Source: Paenibacillus sp. CF384 (GTDB lineage: Bacteria > Bacillota > Bacilli > Paenibacillales > Paenibacillaceae). From it: a stretch of 43,041 nt of DNA. The first letter of the stretch is position 1. The number at the start of each line of letters is the position of its first letter. The notes under the pieces were generated by a model. It was not told where the DNA came from. It did not search any database and saw only the letters and a program-made list of their open reading frames with translations. A program made the translations under genes and the position numbers. This document shows positions 8,588 to 17,774 of this stretch, piece by piece. Location of the stretch: assembly GCF_900106745.1 (NCBI RefSeq), contig NZ_FNNV01000031.1, forward strand, positions 1 through 43,041. The letters are read 5' to 3'.

Positions 8588-9784
8588 ATGGCAGATACCC
8601 TAGTGTTGTTCCCGCATTGTGCGTGGGGGGACTTCCCTTATCGTCCAATGATCGAGTCAGCCGGCCGCGGGCGGGCTGTCTATGTCGTAGCTTCGGCGGC
8701 CGCAATGGCAGGCGCACCGGAAGGCTATCGCGCTATCGCACCCGAGACGCTTGCTGATATTCCGTGGGCAAGTACGGCAGCTGTTGTTACCCATCCCTGC
8801 TGGATTTATGAAATTGCCGGCAGACAGCCGGAAGCTCTGATCATGCTTCTCCCCGCTGAGCTTGAGCAAGGGGATGAAGCTTATTTGCACTGCCGCGACG
8901 CCTTGTGCGCGTCGGCTTCGCTTGTCGTGGCCGGCTCGGAGCCGTTCTACTTCGAGCAGTGGTTTCGGCGCGACCGTGTCTTCATGCAGGATGGCATCGA
9001 CACGGCGGCGGACGGGATTGCCGAGGCAGCCGTAAGGGATGCGATTAGCGGCAAGGGAGTTGCCTCGCTGGCGAAGCTGCAGCTGCTGCGCCGATGTGAT
9101 TTTCGCGAGGAGCAGTTGAAGCTGCTGCTGCCTTCGGCCATGCAGACTTTTTTTCAAACGGTTTATTCCTATTTGCTTGGTGACGCCGATAAGGCCGAGC
9201 AGTTAGGTAAGGCGGCGTTCGAGCGGGCGATCTTCACGGGCGATTCCGGGGCGATTTCCACTTATTTTCGCTTCTTATCTGCCGTAAGGCTGCTGCAGGG
9301 GCGGCTGTCAGACGCAATTGATACGTATGGAATCAGTGCGGTAACCGATCATGAGCGTGACGCCTTCTCGGAGTTGGTTGAGCTATTAGCCAGCGGTAGG
9401 GATAAGCTAGCTTCGGCGCTGCTCTATCGGCTCAATGACGATTACCGGCATGCCGCTGAATTATTGCTACCGCTAGTTGGGGGTGCTGGCGTGGATCCCA
9501 GTGTCCGAAGCCGCGCTGCGGAACTCTTAGTTGAGGTTTATATGCTGAGCGGGCGGCCTGACGCGGCTTTGCCTCTGATGGAGGCGCCGCCGCGCAGTGT
9601 GCAAGCCCGATTGAAACGACTGCAGATTGAAGGTGCCGTGCTTGCGCTCCAGGGTGAGCGGCATGCTGCCGTACACGCGATGCTGCAGGCTGCAATGACC
9701 GGCATGGAGCCGCTGAAAGCCATAGCGGAACTGGCGGCCGTCGACTACAAAGCCCATCAGCTGGCAGAGGGGGAATATGCGTGA
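8588..9784 (+). CDS. Helical-repeat protein of a glycosyltransferase cluster, function unknown
   Basis: A 398-residue protein that I do not recognise. Residues 1-130 alternate short strands and helices (TLVLFPHCAWGDFPYRPMIE, AVVTHPCWIYEI, LVVAGSEPFYFEQW), which could be one Rossmann-like lobe of a GT-B glycosyltransferase. From about residue 165 onward it is Ala/Leu-rich helix pairs resembling tetratricopeptide repeats. No nucleotide-sugar motif is evident. The ribosome binding site is weak (GGTGGGATG). The stop overlaps the GTG start of the next gene in GTGA, so it is translationally coupled to the GT2 enzyme and may be its scaffold or partner. It diverges from the YesM gene. Confidence 0.75.
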   Translation: MADTLVLFPHCAWGDFPYRPMIESAGRGRAVYVVASAAAMAGAPEGYRAIAPETLADIPWASTAAVVTHPCWIYEIAGRQPEALIMLLPAELEQGDEAYLHCRDALCASASLVVAGSEPFYFEQWFRRDRVFMQDGIDTAADGIAEAAVRDAISGKGVASLAKLQLLRRCDFREEQLKLLLPSAMQTFFQTVYSYLLGDADKAEQLGKAAFERAIFTGDSGAISTYFRFLSAVRLLQGRLSDAIDTYGISAVTDHERDAFSELVELLASGRDKLASALLYRLNDDYRHAAELLLPLVGGAGVDPSVRSRAAELLVEVYMLSGRPDAALPLMEAPPRSVQARLKRLQIEGAVLALQGERHAAVHAMLQAAMTGMEPLKAIAELAAVDYKAHQLAEGEYA

Positions 9785-10542
9785 GCGATGCACCTCGACC
9801 TCGACCGCTTCGTAAGGCAAGCGGCAATAAACTGACGGCGATGATGCAGGTTCGCAATGAGGCCGGTCGTTATCTGGAGGCCGCATTGGCAGACTTGTCC
9901 GGCTTTGTCGACGAGATCGTCATCGTCGATGACGCCAGCGATGACGGAACGCCGGATATTTGCAGCGCCTTCCCTAAGGTGAAATTGCTGGTGCGGCTGG
10001 AAGAGCCGCTGTTCGGGCAGGAGGCGCGGCTTCGCCAGCTGTTATGGGAAGCCGCCTTGCGGACAGAGCCGGACTGGCTGCTGTCTATCGATGCGGATGA
10101 ATTCTTCGAGCAGAAGGCAAAGACGCAGATAAGGGCACTCATTGACCAGGATCGGTACGACTGGGTAGCTTTTCGCATGTATGATTTCTGGGGCTCGCTC
10201 GCCTACTATCGGGACGACCCGTTATGGCAGCTTCATAAGCGGCATACGATGATGCTTGTCCGCTACTTGCCCCTCTATTCCTACTTCTATCCGGCTTGGA
10301 ATCACCATGTACCGCGGCTGCCAGTCACTTGCTCCGCACTGACAGGATTCCAATCCGAGCTGCGCGTCAAGCATTACGGCTGGGCTGGCGACGAGGCGCA
10401 GCGGAAGGCCAAATACGACCGCTATATGCTTAATGACCCCCTCGGCAAGTGGGGCAGCTTGGAGCATTACGCCTCCATCCTCGATCCCCACCCCCATCTT
10501 GTGCGCTGGCAGGAGGACGAGGAAGGCGGTGGAAGAAATTGA
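9781..10542 (+). CDS. Glycosyltransferase family 2
   Basis: A 253-residue GT-A fold enzyme. It shows the GT2 start (LTAMMQVRNEAGRYLEAAL), the nucleotide-binding strand IVIVDDASDDGTPDI near residues 46-60, and the metal-binding DAD in LLSIDADEFFEQ near residue 102. It lacks membrane segments and the large helical tail of the GT2 genes at 18494-24085. The start is GTG, overlapping the preceding stop by four bases. Its own stop overlaps the TTG start of the following GT4 gene in TTGA. All three genes are therefore coupled. The acceptor is unknown; a surface glycan or glycoprotein is the likely target given the neighbours. Confidence 0.88.
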   Translation: MSDAPRPRPLRKASGNKLTAMMQVRNEAGRYLEAALADLSGFVDEIVIVDDASDDGTPDICSAFPKVKLLVRLEEPLFGQEARLRQLLWEAALRTEPDWLLSIDADEFFEQKAKTQIRALIDQDRYDWVAFRMYDFWGSLAYYRDDPLWQLHKRHTMMLVRYLPLYSYFYPAWNHHVPRLPVTCSALTGFQSELRVKHYGWAGDEAQRKAKYDRYMLNDPLGKWGSLEHYASILDPHPHLVRWQEDEEGGGRN

Positions 10543-12152
10543 GGACCGTTACGATTTTGACGCACAGCTACTTGAACGGTTATTCGGAGGGCGAGGCTTA
10601 TTCGAAGCCGTTCGGAGGCGGCTTGGAACGATATATTTTCGACCTGTGCGGGGTTATTCAGGAGCGAGGATGGCGAGCTGTCGTGTATCAGCTGTCGTAT
10701 TTTCGCAGTTTTGAAACGACCTATAACGATGTGAGCGTGCGGGGTTTTGCCTATGAGCTGAATGATATTGCCGGAGCATTCGAGCGGATGGCCGCTGAAG
10801 CTGAGGGGCTTATTATTTATGGGAGCTGCCTGTGGCATCCGATTCGGTATGTACCGGGCAGTATCGGTATTTGTCACGGCGTCAGCTGGGATTGGCATGA
10901 TATGAGCGAAGTGGTCAAGGCGGATGTCGCCGTTATGATTCAGCGGGCGGTCAACGGCTTGGAACGCATCGTGACCGTCGACTCGCATTTCCAAACGTAC
11001 TGCCGCTCCTGCTGCTCCTATGATGATGCCGAGCGGCTCGAGCTGCTGCCCAATGCGGTGGATACAGCGTGGTTCACGCCGCGGGGCGAGTTGGAGGATG
11101 ATGCGGTGGATGACGGACCGGAGGGTGATAGCCCGGAGGATGTGGCGGAAGAGGTTGTGCGGCTCGGAGTCGTTACTGAGGAGTATGCAGAACGGATACT
11201 GGAGGAGCGAGTTGATACGTTAGCGTTGGCTGCCGAGGCGGGAGATGGAGCGGATGATTGGGCATCAGTGTTAGAGGCGGTTATGGCTGAGGTGGCAGAT
11301 AGCACACAATTAGAAGCGGTTATGGCTGAGGTGGATAATGATACACAATTAGAAGCGGCGAAGGCTGGGGCGGATGATGGTGCACAATTAGAAGCGGCGA
11401 GGGCTGGGGCGGATGATGGTGCACAATTAGAAGCGGCGAGGGCTGGGGCGGATGATGGTGCACAATTAGAAGCGGCGAGGGCTGGGGCGGATGATGGTGC
11501 GTCAGTGTTAGGAGCGGCTGGGAACGCTAGTGAGCCGATTAAGGCTGCCATCCACCTCATTCATCTGCCGGAACTTGTTCCCGGGAGGCTTCGGCTGCTC
11601 TATCCGAGGCGGCTGAGCTACGAGCGCGGCATCGTGCCGATGATGCTCATTGCCGATCGACTGCTGGCTGAGATGCCGATGCTGACGGTGGAGTTTGCCG
11701 GCGAGCTTGTCGAAGGTACGCCGGTGGCGCTCGCTTTCTACACTTGGCTGAAGAGTCACCCTTACCGCGATCGGATTGAGCATCACACCTATGCTTTTTC
11801 TTCTGTGCGGGATGCTTACCGAGCGGCGGATGTCGCTGTTATTCCAACCGTCTATTCGGAGGGAACCTCCCTCTCCTGCCTAGAGGCGATGAGCTGCGGC
11901 GTTGCCATAGTCGCCACCAATGTCGGCGGCCTCAACGACCTTATTACCGACGGCTTCAACGGACGCCTCGTCCCTCCAACCGAGAATGCGCTGTATGCCG
12001 CTGTGCGCGAGCTTCTAATGGATGAGGATCTGAGACAGCGGTATGGAGCGGATGCGCGGCGCACAGCCTACGCTTTCGATATCGGAAGATGGCAGCACCG
12101 ATGGGGTTTGTTATTGGAGGAACAGTTCCAGCGGCGGGACGCTGGCAGCTGA
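10539..12152 (+). CDS. Glycosyltransferase family 4 with a repetitive acidic insert
   Basis: A 537-residue GT-B enzyme. The N-terminal lobe (VTILTHSYLNGYSEGEAYSKPFGGGLERYIFDL) has the glycine-rich acceptor loop, and LLPNAVDTAWFTP closes it near residue 180. The C-terminal lobe resumes at LRLLYPRRLSYERGI near residue 350. It carries the EX7E motif of retaining GT4 enzymes in EGTSLSCLEAMSCG and a nucleotide-binding VATNVGGLNDLI. Between the lobes lies an Ala/Asp/Glu-rich insert of about 150 residues containing 13-residue repeats. The start is taken as TTG at 10539, overlapping the previous stop; the frame is open 30 codons further upstream, but that part is encoded inside the GT2 gene and unlike GT4 N-termini. 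Confidence 0.88.
   Translation: MRTVTILTHSYLNGYSEGEAYSKPFGGGLERYIFDLCGVIQERGWRAVVYQLSYFRSFETTYNDVSVRGFAYELNDIAGAFERMAAEAEGLIIYGSCLWHPIRYVPGSIGICHGVSWDWHDMSEVVKADVAVMIQRAVNGLERIVTVDSHFQTYCRSCCSYDDAERLELLPNAVDTAWFTPRGELEDDAVDDGPEGDSPEDVAEEVVRLGVVTEEYAERILEERVDTLALAAEAGDGADDWASVLEAVMAEVADSTQLEAVMAEVDNDTQLEAAKAGADDGAQLEAARAGADDGAQLEAARAGADDGAQLEAARAGADDGASVLGAAGNASEPIKAAIHLIHLPELVPGRLRLLYPRRLSYERGIVPMMLIADRLLAEMPMLTVEFAGELVEGTPVALAFYTWLKSHPYRDRIEHHTYAFSSVRDAYRAADVAVIPTVYSEGTSLSCLEAMSCGVAIVATNVGGLNDLITDGFNGRLVPPTENALYAAVRELLMDEDLRQRYGADARRTAYAFDIGRWQHRWGLLLEEQFQRRDAGS
11265..11531 (+). repeat. 39-bp coding minisatellite in the GT4 gene
   Basis: Six in-frame 39-bp units run from 11265 to 11498 and a partial seventh follows. 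Units 4-6 (11382-11498) are identical and encode AQLEAARAGADDG. Units 1-3 are progressively diverged (S-V-L-E-A-V-M type). The array lies exactly between the two GT-B lobes, residues 243-331, so copy number could change without breaking either domain. Confidence 0.95.
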
Positions 12153-12188
12153 AGTACGTGTACACGCACCCTAAGGGTAAATGAGAAA

Positions 12189-12377
12189 AATGTTGCAAAA
12201 TATGCATCATTCATCCGGCCCATAGGCTAATTACTCACCAATGCTGCACAACTCTCCAACATTTTATAGAGATATCGCCGCGAAACCGCTATTTTGGGCG
12301 AAAATGTTGCATAACGCGCAGCAATTCTCTCTACAACAAGGCCAACTACGTTGGAATGCTGCAATATGTGCAACATT
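12189..12377. repeat. Hairpin-cluster repeat, locus B
   Basis: Four copies of the AATGTTGCA-N5-TGCAACATT hairpin start at 12189, 12240, 12303 and 12355, spaced 51, 63 and 52 bp. All are imperfect: 12189 and 12355 each carry one mismatch, 12240 has a diverged right arm and a six-base loop, and 12303 has three mismatches. The linkers differ from those at the other loci. The array lies between the converging GT4 and GH27 genes, in the gene-free stretch 12153-12807. Confidence 0.85.
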
Positions 12378-12407
12378 TCATCTTCGTTACTGCTTCGATA
12401 CACCTCA

Positions 12408-12605
12408 GAAATTCTAACGAACCGTACGGGCCTTATTTGCTCAAAAAAACATCCATTCGAAATTCTAACGAACCCTACAGGTCTTTATTTGCTCGAAACC
12501 CGTGCATTTCCGCGTAATTCGGTCAAATAAGACCTCTGTGGTTCGTTAGAATTTTGATGGTGCCAATTTCTACGAAATAAGGCCCCCACGGTTCGTTAGA
12601 ATTGT
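12408..12605. repeat. Four-unit palindromic repeat element, copy 1
   Basis: Two direct units (TTCTAACGAACC...GGCCTTATTT, from 12408, and one from 12459) are followed by two inverted units (AATAAGACC...GGTTCGTTAGAATT, from about 12521 and 12574). The whole ~198 bp could fold into a cruciform or long hairpin. A second, closely similar copy in the same orientation lies at 17957-18150. No reading frame or transposase is associated. The rest of the gap, 12606-12744, shows only a short GGCGAT-GAA-ATCGCC hairpin near 12627. Confidence 0.9.
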
Positions 12606-12744
12606 AAGAGGCGAGTCTGAGGGAGGTCGGCGATGAAATCGCCAGCCACCAAGGCTGCGTGACAGTGACCTTGCAAGCGCCGAAATGCGATGTCTTGCAG
12701 GAAAAACCAATTGGAGCGTAATACCCCTTAATATAGACAACAAA

Positions 12745-12777
12745 GAAGCAGCCCGGATCGATGATCCGAGCTGCTTC
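12745..12777 (-). terminator. Terminator of the GH27/SLH gene
   Basis: GAAGCAGC-CCGGATC pairs with GATCCG-GCTGCTTC around a three-base loop with one internal mismatch. On the minus strand the stem is followed by TTTGTTGTCT. It lies 30 bp beyond the stop codon at 12808. Confidence 0.8.
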
Positions 12778-12807
12778 CTTCTTTTCATGCTTATGCCATG
12801 CCGTAAA

Positions 12808-15800
12808 CTATTCCGCAGCCTGCTCGCCGCCGCCTGTTCTTGGCTGGTATTGATGTTTGATCGACGCTTCCTCGATATCACCGGCTGCCCAATGGGTGTC
12901 CGGCACGTCTTTCCATGGGGAATGCGCAATTCCGTAAAGCGGGCCTCTGCCAAGCACGCGGTTCATAATCGTTACCGCTTCGGCGCGCGTGAGCGTGCTG
13001 CCCGGATGGAACGTACCGTCTGCATAGCCTTTCAGATAACCTGCGCTTTGAGCGATCTTGATAGACGAATCCGCCCAGTGGCCGGCCGTATCGGAATATC
13101 CCGCTCCTGCAGCCTGGCCCTTCGGAGCGAAGCTCGCCGTAATCGCAGCCAGTTCCGCACGGGTTACAGCCTGCTCCGGCTTGAAGCTGCCATCGGCATA
13201 ACCGTGCATCAATCCCATACGCGTCACTTGTGCAATCGCGCCTTCTGCCCAATAGCCGGACTTCACGTCAGCGTAGGTATGGCTGCTCCCTGTCTCGGAT
13301 TGCGTGGAGACGCGGGACAGAATCGTCGCAAGCTCTGCACGGGTGATGCTGCCGTTCGGCTTAAACAAGCCGCCGTCATAGCCCTTCACGTAAGACGCGT
13401 GTGCGAAGATAGAAGAATCCCCTGCGATCTTCATTAGCGCGAACGTACTGAACTTGTTCGTCGTAAATTGAATGCTGCGTACGCCGTTAATCGTCGTCAG
13501 CGTACCTGGCTTGAACTCGGTCGTGCCGTCGCTGTGTTCAATGTACACGCCAAGCCGCTTCAGCTGCGCTTCGCTGATGGTTGCATCCTCGATTGGGAGG
13601 ACAAGCATTACCTCGCGATTTTGCAAATTCGTCTCGATTTCTACCGGATGACCAAGCAGCGTCACTTCACTGCCGCCGGCTGCCGCGATGACGACCTTCG
13701 CGCTGCTTGCGCGTTTCTCGAGTTCCTTACCCTTATCCGCTGCTTTGACGGGAACGAGATTAAAGTAAGCATCGTCTTTGAAGTCCTTCAGCGATGCGTT
13801 CGGAATTTGAACCGTTACGCCATTCGCCTCCAGTTTGACGTCGAGTCCGCTCTCCCTGAGCTGGCTGACCGTTTCTTTGGGCAGTGTGATGCTCGTTAAA
13901 GATACTTCATTCTTCGATACCGGAACCGAGACGGTAACGAATTTGTCGCCTGCGGCTTTGGATTTGTCGATTAAGGCTTTGGCAATGTCGCCGGATAATT
14001 TTACTTCGTCCTTAACGGTACCGTCAGGCAGTGTCGTATGCACGACTTTAATTGCGCCCGGATCTGTGTATCCACCGCCCCCACCGATATTAATCGGACC
14101 TGCGGGATCGGAATTCGCGGAGACATTGAATTTAAGCGCATCGACAAGCATGAGCGCGCCTGTTTTCTTGACGACTTTTAGCGTGTGTACGCCGTCTGAC
14201 AATGATGAGATGCTGAACAAGCTGACCATTGCGTCCCGAGTTACCGCATTCGCATTCACGGTTTCCTTCAGTTCGCCGTCCATATAGATGTCCATATCGC
14301 CTTGCTCCGGTCCTGTCGGGGACAACAGCTCGACGCCTGTTCCCTTGAATGAATATTGGAAGTAATCGCCGTTTGCAGCTGTCGCGTGCACATCATTTAC
14401 ATTGTCTCCTATAAATGTAAACGTCAGCTTTGTCGTACCGACCGGCTGAGCTGCCAAGTACGCTTTGTTAATGGTAACTTTATTGCCTGCAATGCTGTAA
14501 TCAGTACCGTTTACGAGCGTGTAAGCGCCGTTTGAGATTTCTTTAAGCGTGCCGATGCTGCCAAGAACATTCACGCTCACGTCGGCTTGTGCGGAGACAT
14601 TCTTGTCGAATTCGGCTAAGGACACGTCTATCATATCGGTTAAACGCACTTTCAGGGCATCAAGCAGCATGAATTGGCCGGATTTCTTGACCGCCTTCAA
14701 AGTATGAATGCCGGGCTTCAAACCCGAGACCGTATAGACGGCTTGCTGGGGCTTATTGCTCGCATTGGCTTCATATGTGCTGACCGTTTTGTCGAATACG
14801 CCGTCGAGGTACATATCTACATCGCCTTGACCTTTATCGACTTCGGTAATGTACGAAATACCCGTACCGTTGAACGTATAAGTAAAGAAACCCCCGTTCG
14901 TTTCGAGGTAATGCACATCCTTGTTGTAATCGTCAAACGGACGACCGCTGCTGGAATTCCATGAACCCGTATATGAAATGTTCGGGTTGTCGTCATTAAT
15001 CATCGCATAGCGTTCCGGCGATGCTGAATTGATGACATTGATGACCAGCGTCTGTGGGCTGCTAACGCTGAATTTGAAGGTGATGTTCGCCACGCCGACC
15101 GGTTGCTGCTGCAAATACGTCTTGTTAATGGTCACAAGACCGTTCTCGATCGTGTAATCTGTACCTTCAGTCAACGATGCCTCCCCGTTCTTAATCGCGG
15201 TTAAACTGTTGCCGTCGCCAAGCGTCAGAATCGTCGTGACATTGGCTTGTGCCGAAGTTTTCAAATCAAAGGTCGCAGATAAAGTGCTAAGCGATGTACC
15301 TGTAACCGCGATTGAAATCGACTGCGTATCACCGCCGGCAAAGCCAAAATCCAGCACGGTCGATTGGCCGGATGGCTGCTGCATGAGATAGCTTTGCTTG
15401 ATCGTCACGTCGCTTCCGGTAATCGAATAATCGGTATTGGCTGCAAGCGTTGCCGCTCCGTTCTTAATCCCCGTCATCGAGCTTGCTCCATACGGCAGAT
15501 GGACCGTAATGTCAGCAGGAACGTCCTTGCTGAAGCTGGATGCGGACGGCTGACCGAGGAGTGAATCCGTGGTGACCTTCAACGCATCGAGGATAAAATA
15601 ATATTGGCCTGTGCCATTGCGCACGACACGAATGGTATGTGCGCCCGGCGCCAGGTCCGTCTTGCTGAAGACGGCGTATTGGCCGGCTTGCGGCGTGCCT
15701 TCGGTATTCACCGTTACGGCTGCATCGTTGTCGACATAGACGTCGAGCTTGCCGTTGCTGCCGCCTTTCTCCGACCACAGCTCAATGCCGGTGCCGTTAA

Positions 15801-17532
15801 AGGTATAGGTGAATTCAGGTTCCTTCCCGTTGTCGGGTTCACCGTAGTGCACGTCGTTCATGTAATCGGACAGTCCGTTTCTATTATTGCTGTAGCCCCA
15901 CCTGTTGGAGTAGGAAATAGCCGGATCATTGTCGTTAAGCATGACCGTATGCGATACAGCCGCTATGCCAAGATCCTGACGCGATAGCTGCGAGTTGTCG
16001 CCGTTCTCCGCAATTTGTGTAACGTTTGGAGTCGGAGCGGGGGATGAATCTGTTACCGCGATGGACAAATCCTCCACATCGCCTACCAGCTCTTTGCCGC
16101 CATTGCGAGTCCAGGTCCCTGTATAACGCATGCCCGTGTCGTCATCGTTAACTAGCGACGTTCCGGCTTGTGCCGTTACCTTAAGCAATCGCGAAGCATG
16201 CGGTTCGAGTGTACCCGAACTGAAACCCGTCGCAAATTGGCCCAAATCCTTATGCGCCCACAGATCACGGACGGAAGCGGCACCAGTAAGGCCAATGTCC
16301 TTCCAGTTCACATTCACCGAGGAGGCCTTGTTGCCAAGGTTGTACAACGCGACCGTATACGTGCCATCGCCATTATTGGCGTACCATACCTGCTGTTTGG
16401 TAGACATAGAAACCGGATGTGCCGGACGGCCCGCCTGATTGACGGCGATCACCTCGTCGTTCGTCAGCAGCTCAAGTCCGTAATCATCCAGATTGCTCAG
16501 ATCGTCACCGGTATACAGCTGTGCGGAAGATGAAGCCCACAGCGTCATCGCCGTCTGCCGTTCATCCTTCGTCAGCCCCGATGTCAGTCCATTGCCGATG
16601 TTGAGAGAGTCGAAGTCGTTCCAGCCGCCCGGACCTGCATCCCGCCACCACAGCGCGGCATCCGGGAACAAACGGGCAATGTTGGCCCACGTCGTCATGC
16701 CGACTTCGCGGTCGTAGGATTCAACATCCCAGTCTACGCGCCAGCCGTTCGCGTATTTCTTCCAGAAATCTACGTAGTTATGATCAAGCGCCCATGAAAG
16801 CTCGAACCAAATTTTACGTTTGCTAAGCGCTTCGGACCACGCTTTGACATCATCCCGCGCGTCAATCGACGTGTCGTTATGGCCGGAACCCGGCGTAACG
16901 CTGTCGAACTTCACGAAGTCCACGCCCCACTTAACCAGCTGGTCCGCGACGGACTCGACGTATTTCTGCGCGCACGGATTGCTGAAATCGACCTTATAGC
17001 CCAAACCCCAGTAATCCGCAACCTTGTGAGGCGTTACGGCAATATCGTTAACGAAACAATCCGTCGTGCCGTAGACCGGAACCCGAGTAGGCGAATTAAT
17101 GATGCTCGGAGAGATACCCGGAATCATGTATATCCCGATTTTCTGTCCGTTGTCATGGACGTATTTCGCGAGATTCTCGAATCCGCCCGGATAGAGCGTC
17201 GTGCTCGGAATCGGACGTCCATATTCGTCGTTGTCGCCATTCCAGCCGGCATCAATATTAATATAGTTATAACCGTGCGCCTGCAGCTTCTCGTGCATCG
17301 CATCGGACATTTGCTTGATTTTCGCCTCGGAAACCCAATTTCCCGAAGGACCGTCATATACCTGCATGCTGTAGCTGCTCCAGCCCATGTACGGCTTCAA
17401 CGCTAAATCGTTATCGGCCGCTTCCGCCACGTTGGCGTGCGGAGGCACATAGCCGATCTGCGCGATGGCGATAATAGCCAGAAGAAGACCCAGCCAGATT
17501 TTTCTTCGGCGCTGCTGTGATTTGTTTTTCAT
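12808..17532 (-). CDS. Secreted GH27 alpha-galactosidase-like enzyme with CBM-like modules and SLH anchor
   Basis: A 1574-residue surface enzyme. Residues 1-39 are a signal peptide cut near AEAA. The GH27 barrel spans about 43-455, with LKPYMGWSSY, the nucleophile D210 in DFVKFDSV, and D269 in WRVDWD aligning with the family acid/base. Alternating modules follow: galactose-binding-like domains ending in FILDALKV or LLDALKV, and X2-like Ig domains with ITVHLPYG...IKNGAATLAANTDYSI patterns (three copies). A Gly-rich linker and a beta domain come next, and about residues 1375-1574 hold three SLH repeats (KGYADGTFHPGSTLTRAEA type). It should be anchored to secondary cell wall polymer and release terminal alpha-linked galactose or a related sugar outside the cell. 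Two cre-like sites lie upstream. Family members also include beta-L-arabinopyranosidases and isomaltodextranases, so the substrate is not certain. Confidence 0.93.
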   Translation of the reverse strand: MKNKSQQRRRKIWLGLLLAIIAIAQIGYVPPHANVAEAADNDLALKPYMGWSSYSMQVYDGPSGNWVSEAKIKQMSDAMHEKLQAHGYNYINIDAGWNGDNDEYGRPIPSTTLYPGGFENLAKYVHDNGQKIGIYMIPGISPSIINSPTRVPVYGTTDCFVNDIAVTPHKVADYWGLGYKVDFSNPCAQKYVESVADQLVKWGVDFVKFDSVTPGSGHNDTSIDARDDVKAWSEALSKRKIWFELSWALDHNYVDFWKKYANGWRVDWDVESYDREVGMTTWANIARLFPDAALWWRDAGPGGWNDFDSLNIGNGLTSGLTKDERQTAMTLWASSSAQLYTGDDLSNLDDYGLELLTNDEVIAVNQAGRPAHPVSMSTKQQVWYANNGDGTYTVALYNLGNKASSVNVNWKDIGLTGAASVRDLWAHKDLGQFATGFSSGTLEPHASRLLKVTAQAGTSLVNDDDTGMRYTGTWTRNGGKELVGDVEDLSIAVTDSSPAPTPNVTQIAENGDNSQLSRQDLGIAAVSHTVMLNDNDPAISYSNRWGYSNNRNGLSDYMNDVHYGEPDNGKEPEFTYTFNGTGIELWSEKGGSNGKLDVYVDNDAAVTVNTEGTPQAGQYAVFSKTDLAPGAHTIRVVRNGTGQYYFILDALKVTTDSLLGQPSASSFSKDVPADITVHLPYGASSMTGIKNGAATLAANTDYSITGSDVTIKQSYLMQQPSGQSTVLDFGFAGGDTQSISIAVTGTSLSTLSATFDLKTSAQANVTTILTLGDGNSLTAIKNGEASLTEGTDYTIENGLVTINKTYLQQQPVGVANITFKFSVSSPQTLVINVINSASPERYAMINDDNPNISYTGSWNSSSGRPFDDYNKDVHYLETNGGFFTYTFNGTGISYITEVDKGQGDVDMYLDGVFDKTVSTYEANASNKPQQAVYTVSGLKPGIHTLKAVKKSGQFMLLDALKVRLTDMIDVSLAEFDKNVSAQADVSVNVLGSIGTLKEISNGAYTLVNGTDYSIAGNKVTINKAYLAAQPVGTTKLTFTFIGDNVNDVHATAANGDYFQYSFKGTGVELLSPTGPEQGDMDIYMDGELKETVNANAVTRDAMVSLFSISSLSDGVHTLKVVKKTGALMLVDALKFNVSANSDPAGPINIGGGGGYTDPGAIKVVHTTLPDGTVKDEVKLSGDIAKALIDKSKAAGDKFVTVSVPVSKNEVSLTSITLPKETVSQLRESGLDVKLEANGVTVQIPNASLKDFKDDAYFNLVPVKAADKGKELEKRASSAKVVIAAAGGSEVTLLGHPVEIETNLQNREVMLVLPIEDATISEAQLKRLGVYIEHSDGTTEFKPGTLTTINGVRSIQFTTNKFSTFALMKIAGDSSIFAHASYVKGYDGGLFKPNGSITRAELATILSRVSTQSETGSSHTYADVKSGYWAEGAIAQVTRMGLMHGYADGSFKPEQAVTRAELAAITASFAPKGQAAGAGYSDTAGHWADSSIKIAQSAGYLKGYADGTFHPGSTLTRAEAVTIMNRVLGRGPLYGIAHSPWKDVPDTHWAAGDIEEASIKHQYQPRTGGGEQAAE

Positions 17533-17681
17533 TTCCTTCAGTCCCCTTTGTCATTAGAAAATAGCCTCTAGATGCATAGGCGGCATTCATCCGCGGTTAT
17601 GTACGGCGAGCGGACGCTGCTTGTCCCCCTTTCTCCCGATATGTCACTCTGCATGTGCGACGACAACCTTAACGGCCAATC

Positions 17682-17774
17682 TGAAAGCGCTTTTATTCCG
17701 AGGCAAAAATATGTAGTTGCCAAGCTTCAAGCAGTAGATAACAATCCGCTCGAATATGTATGACAGCGCTTTCC
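17682..17774 (-). promoter_or_regulatory. Two cre-like sites upstream of the GH27 gene
   Basis: TGAAAGCGCTTTTA at 17682-17695 and TGACAGCGCTTTCC at 17761-17774 each match the cre consensus at all but one fixed position. They lie 150 and 229 bp before the GH27 start, so catabolite repression of the surface enzyme is likely. The rest of 17533-17956 holds no gene I can support, and I could not fix the promoter boxes. Confidence 0.5.

Noticed and set aside
11018..11560. Minus-strand Ser/Ala-rich open frame within the GT4 gene
   Set aside because: It is a shadow of the 39-bp repeats and the acidic insert. Composition is what antisense of Ala/Asp/Glu codons gives, and no start signal is present.
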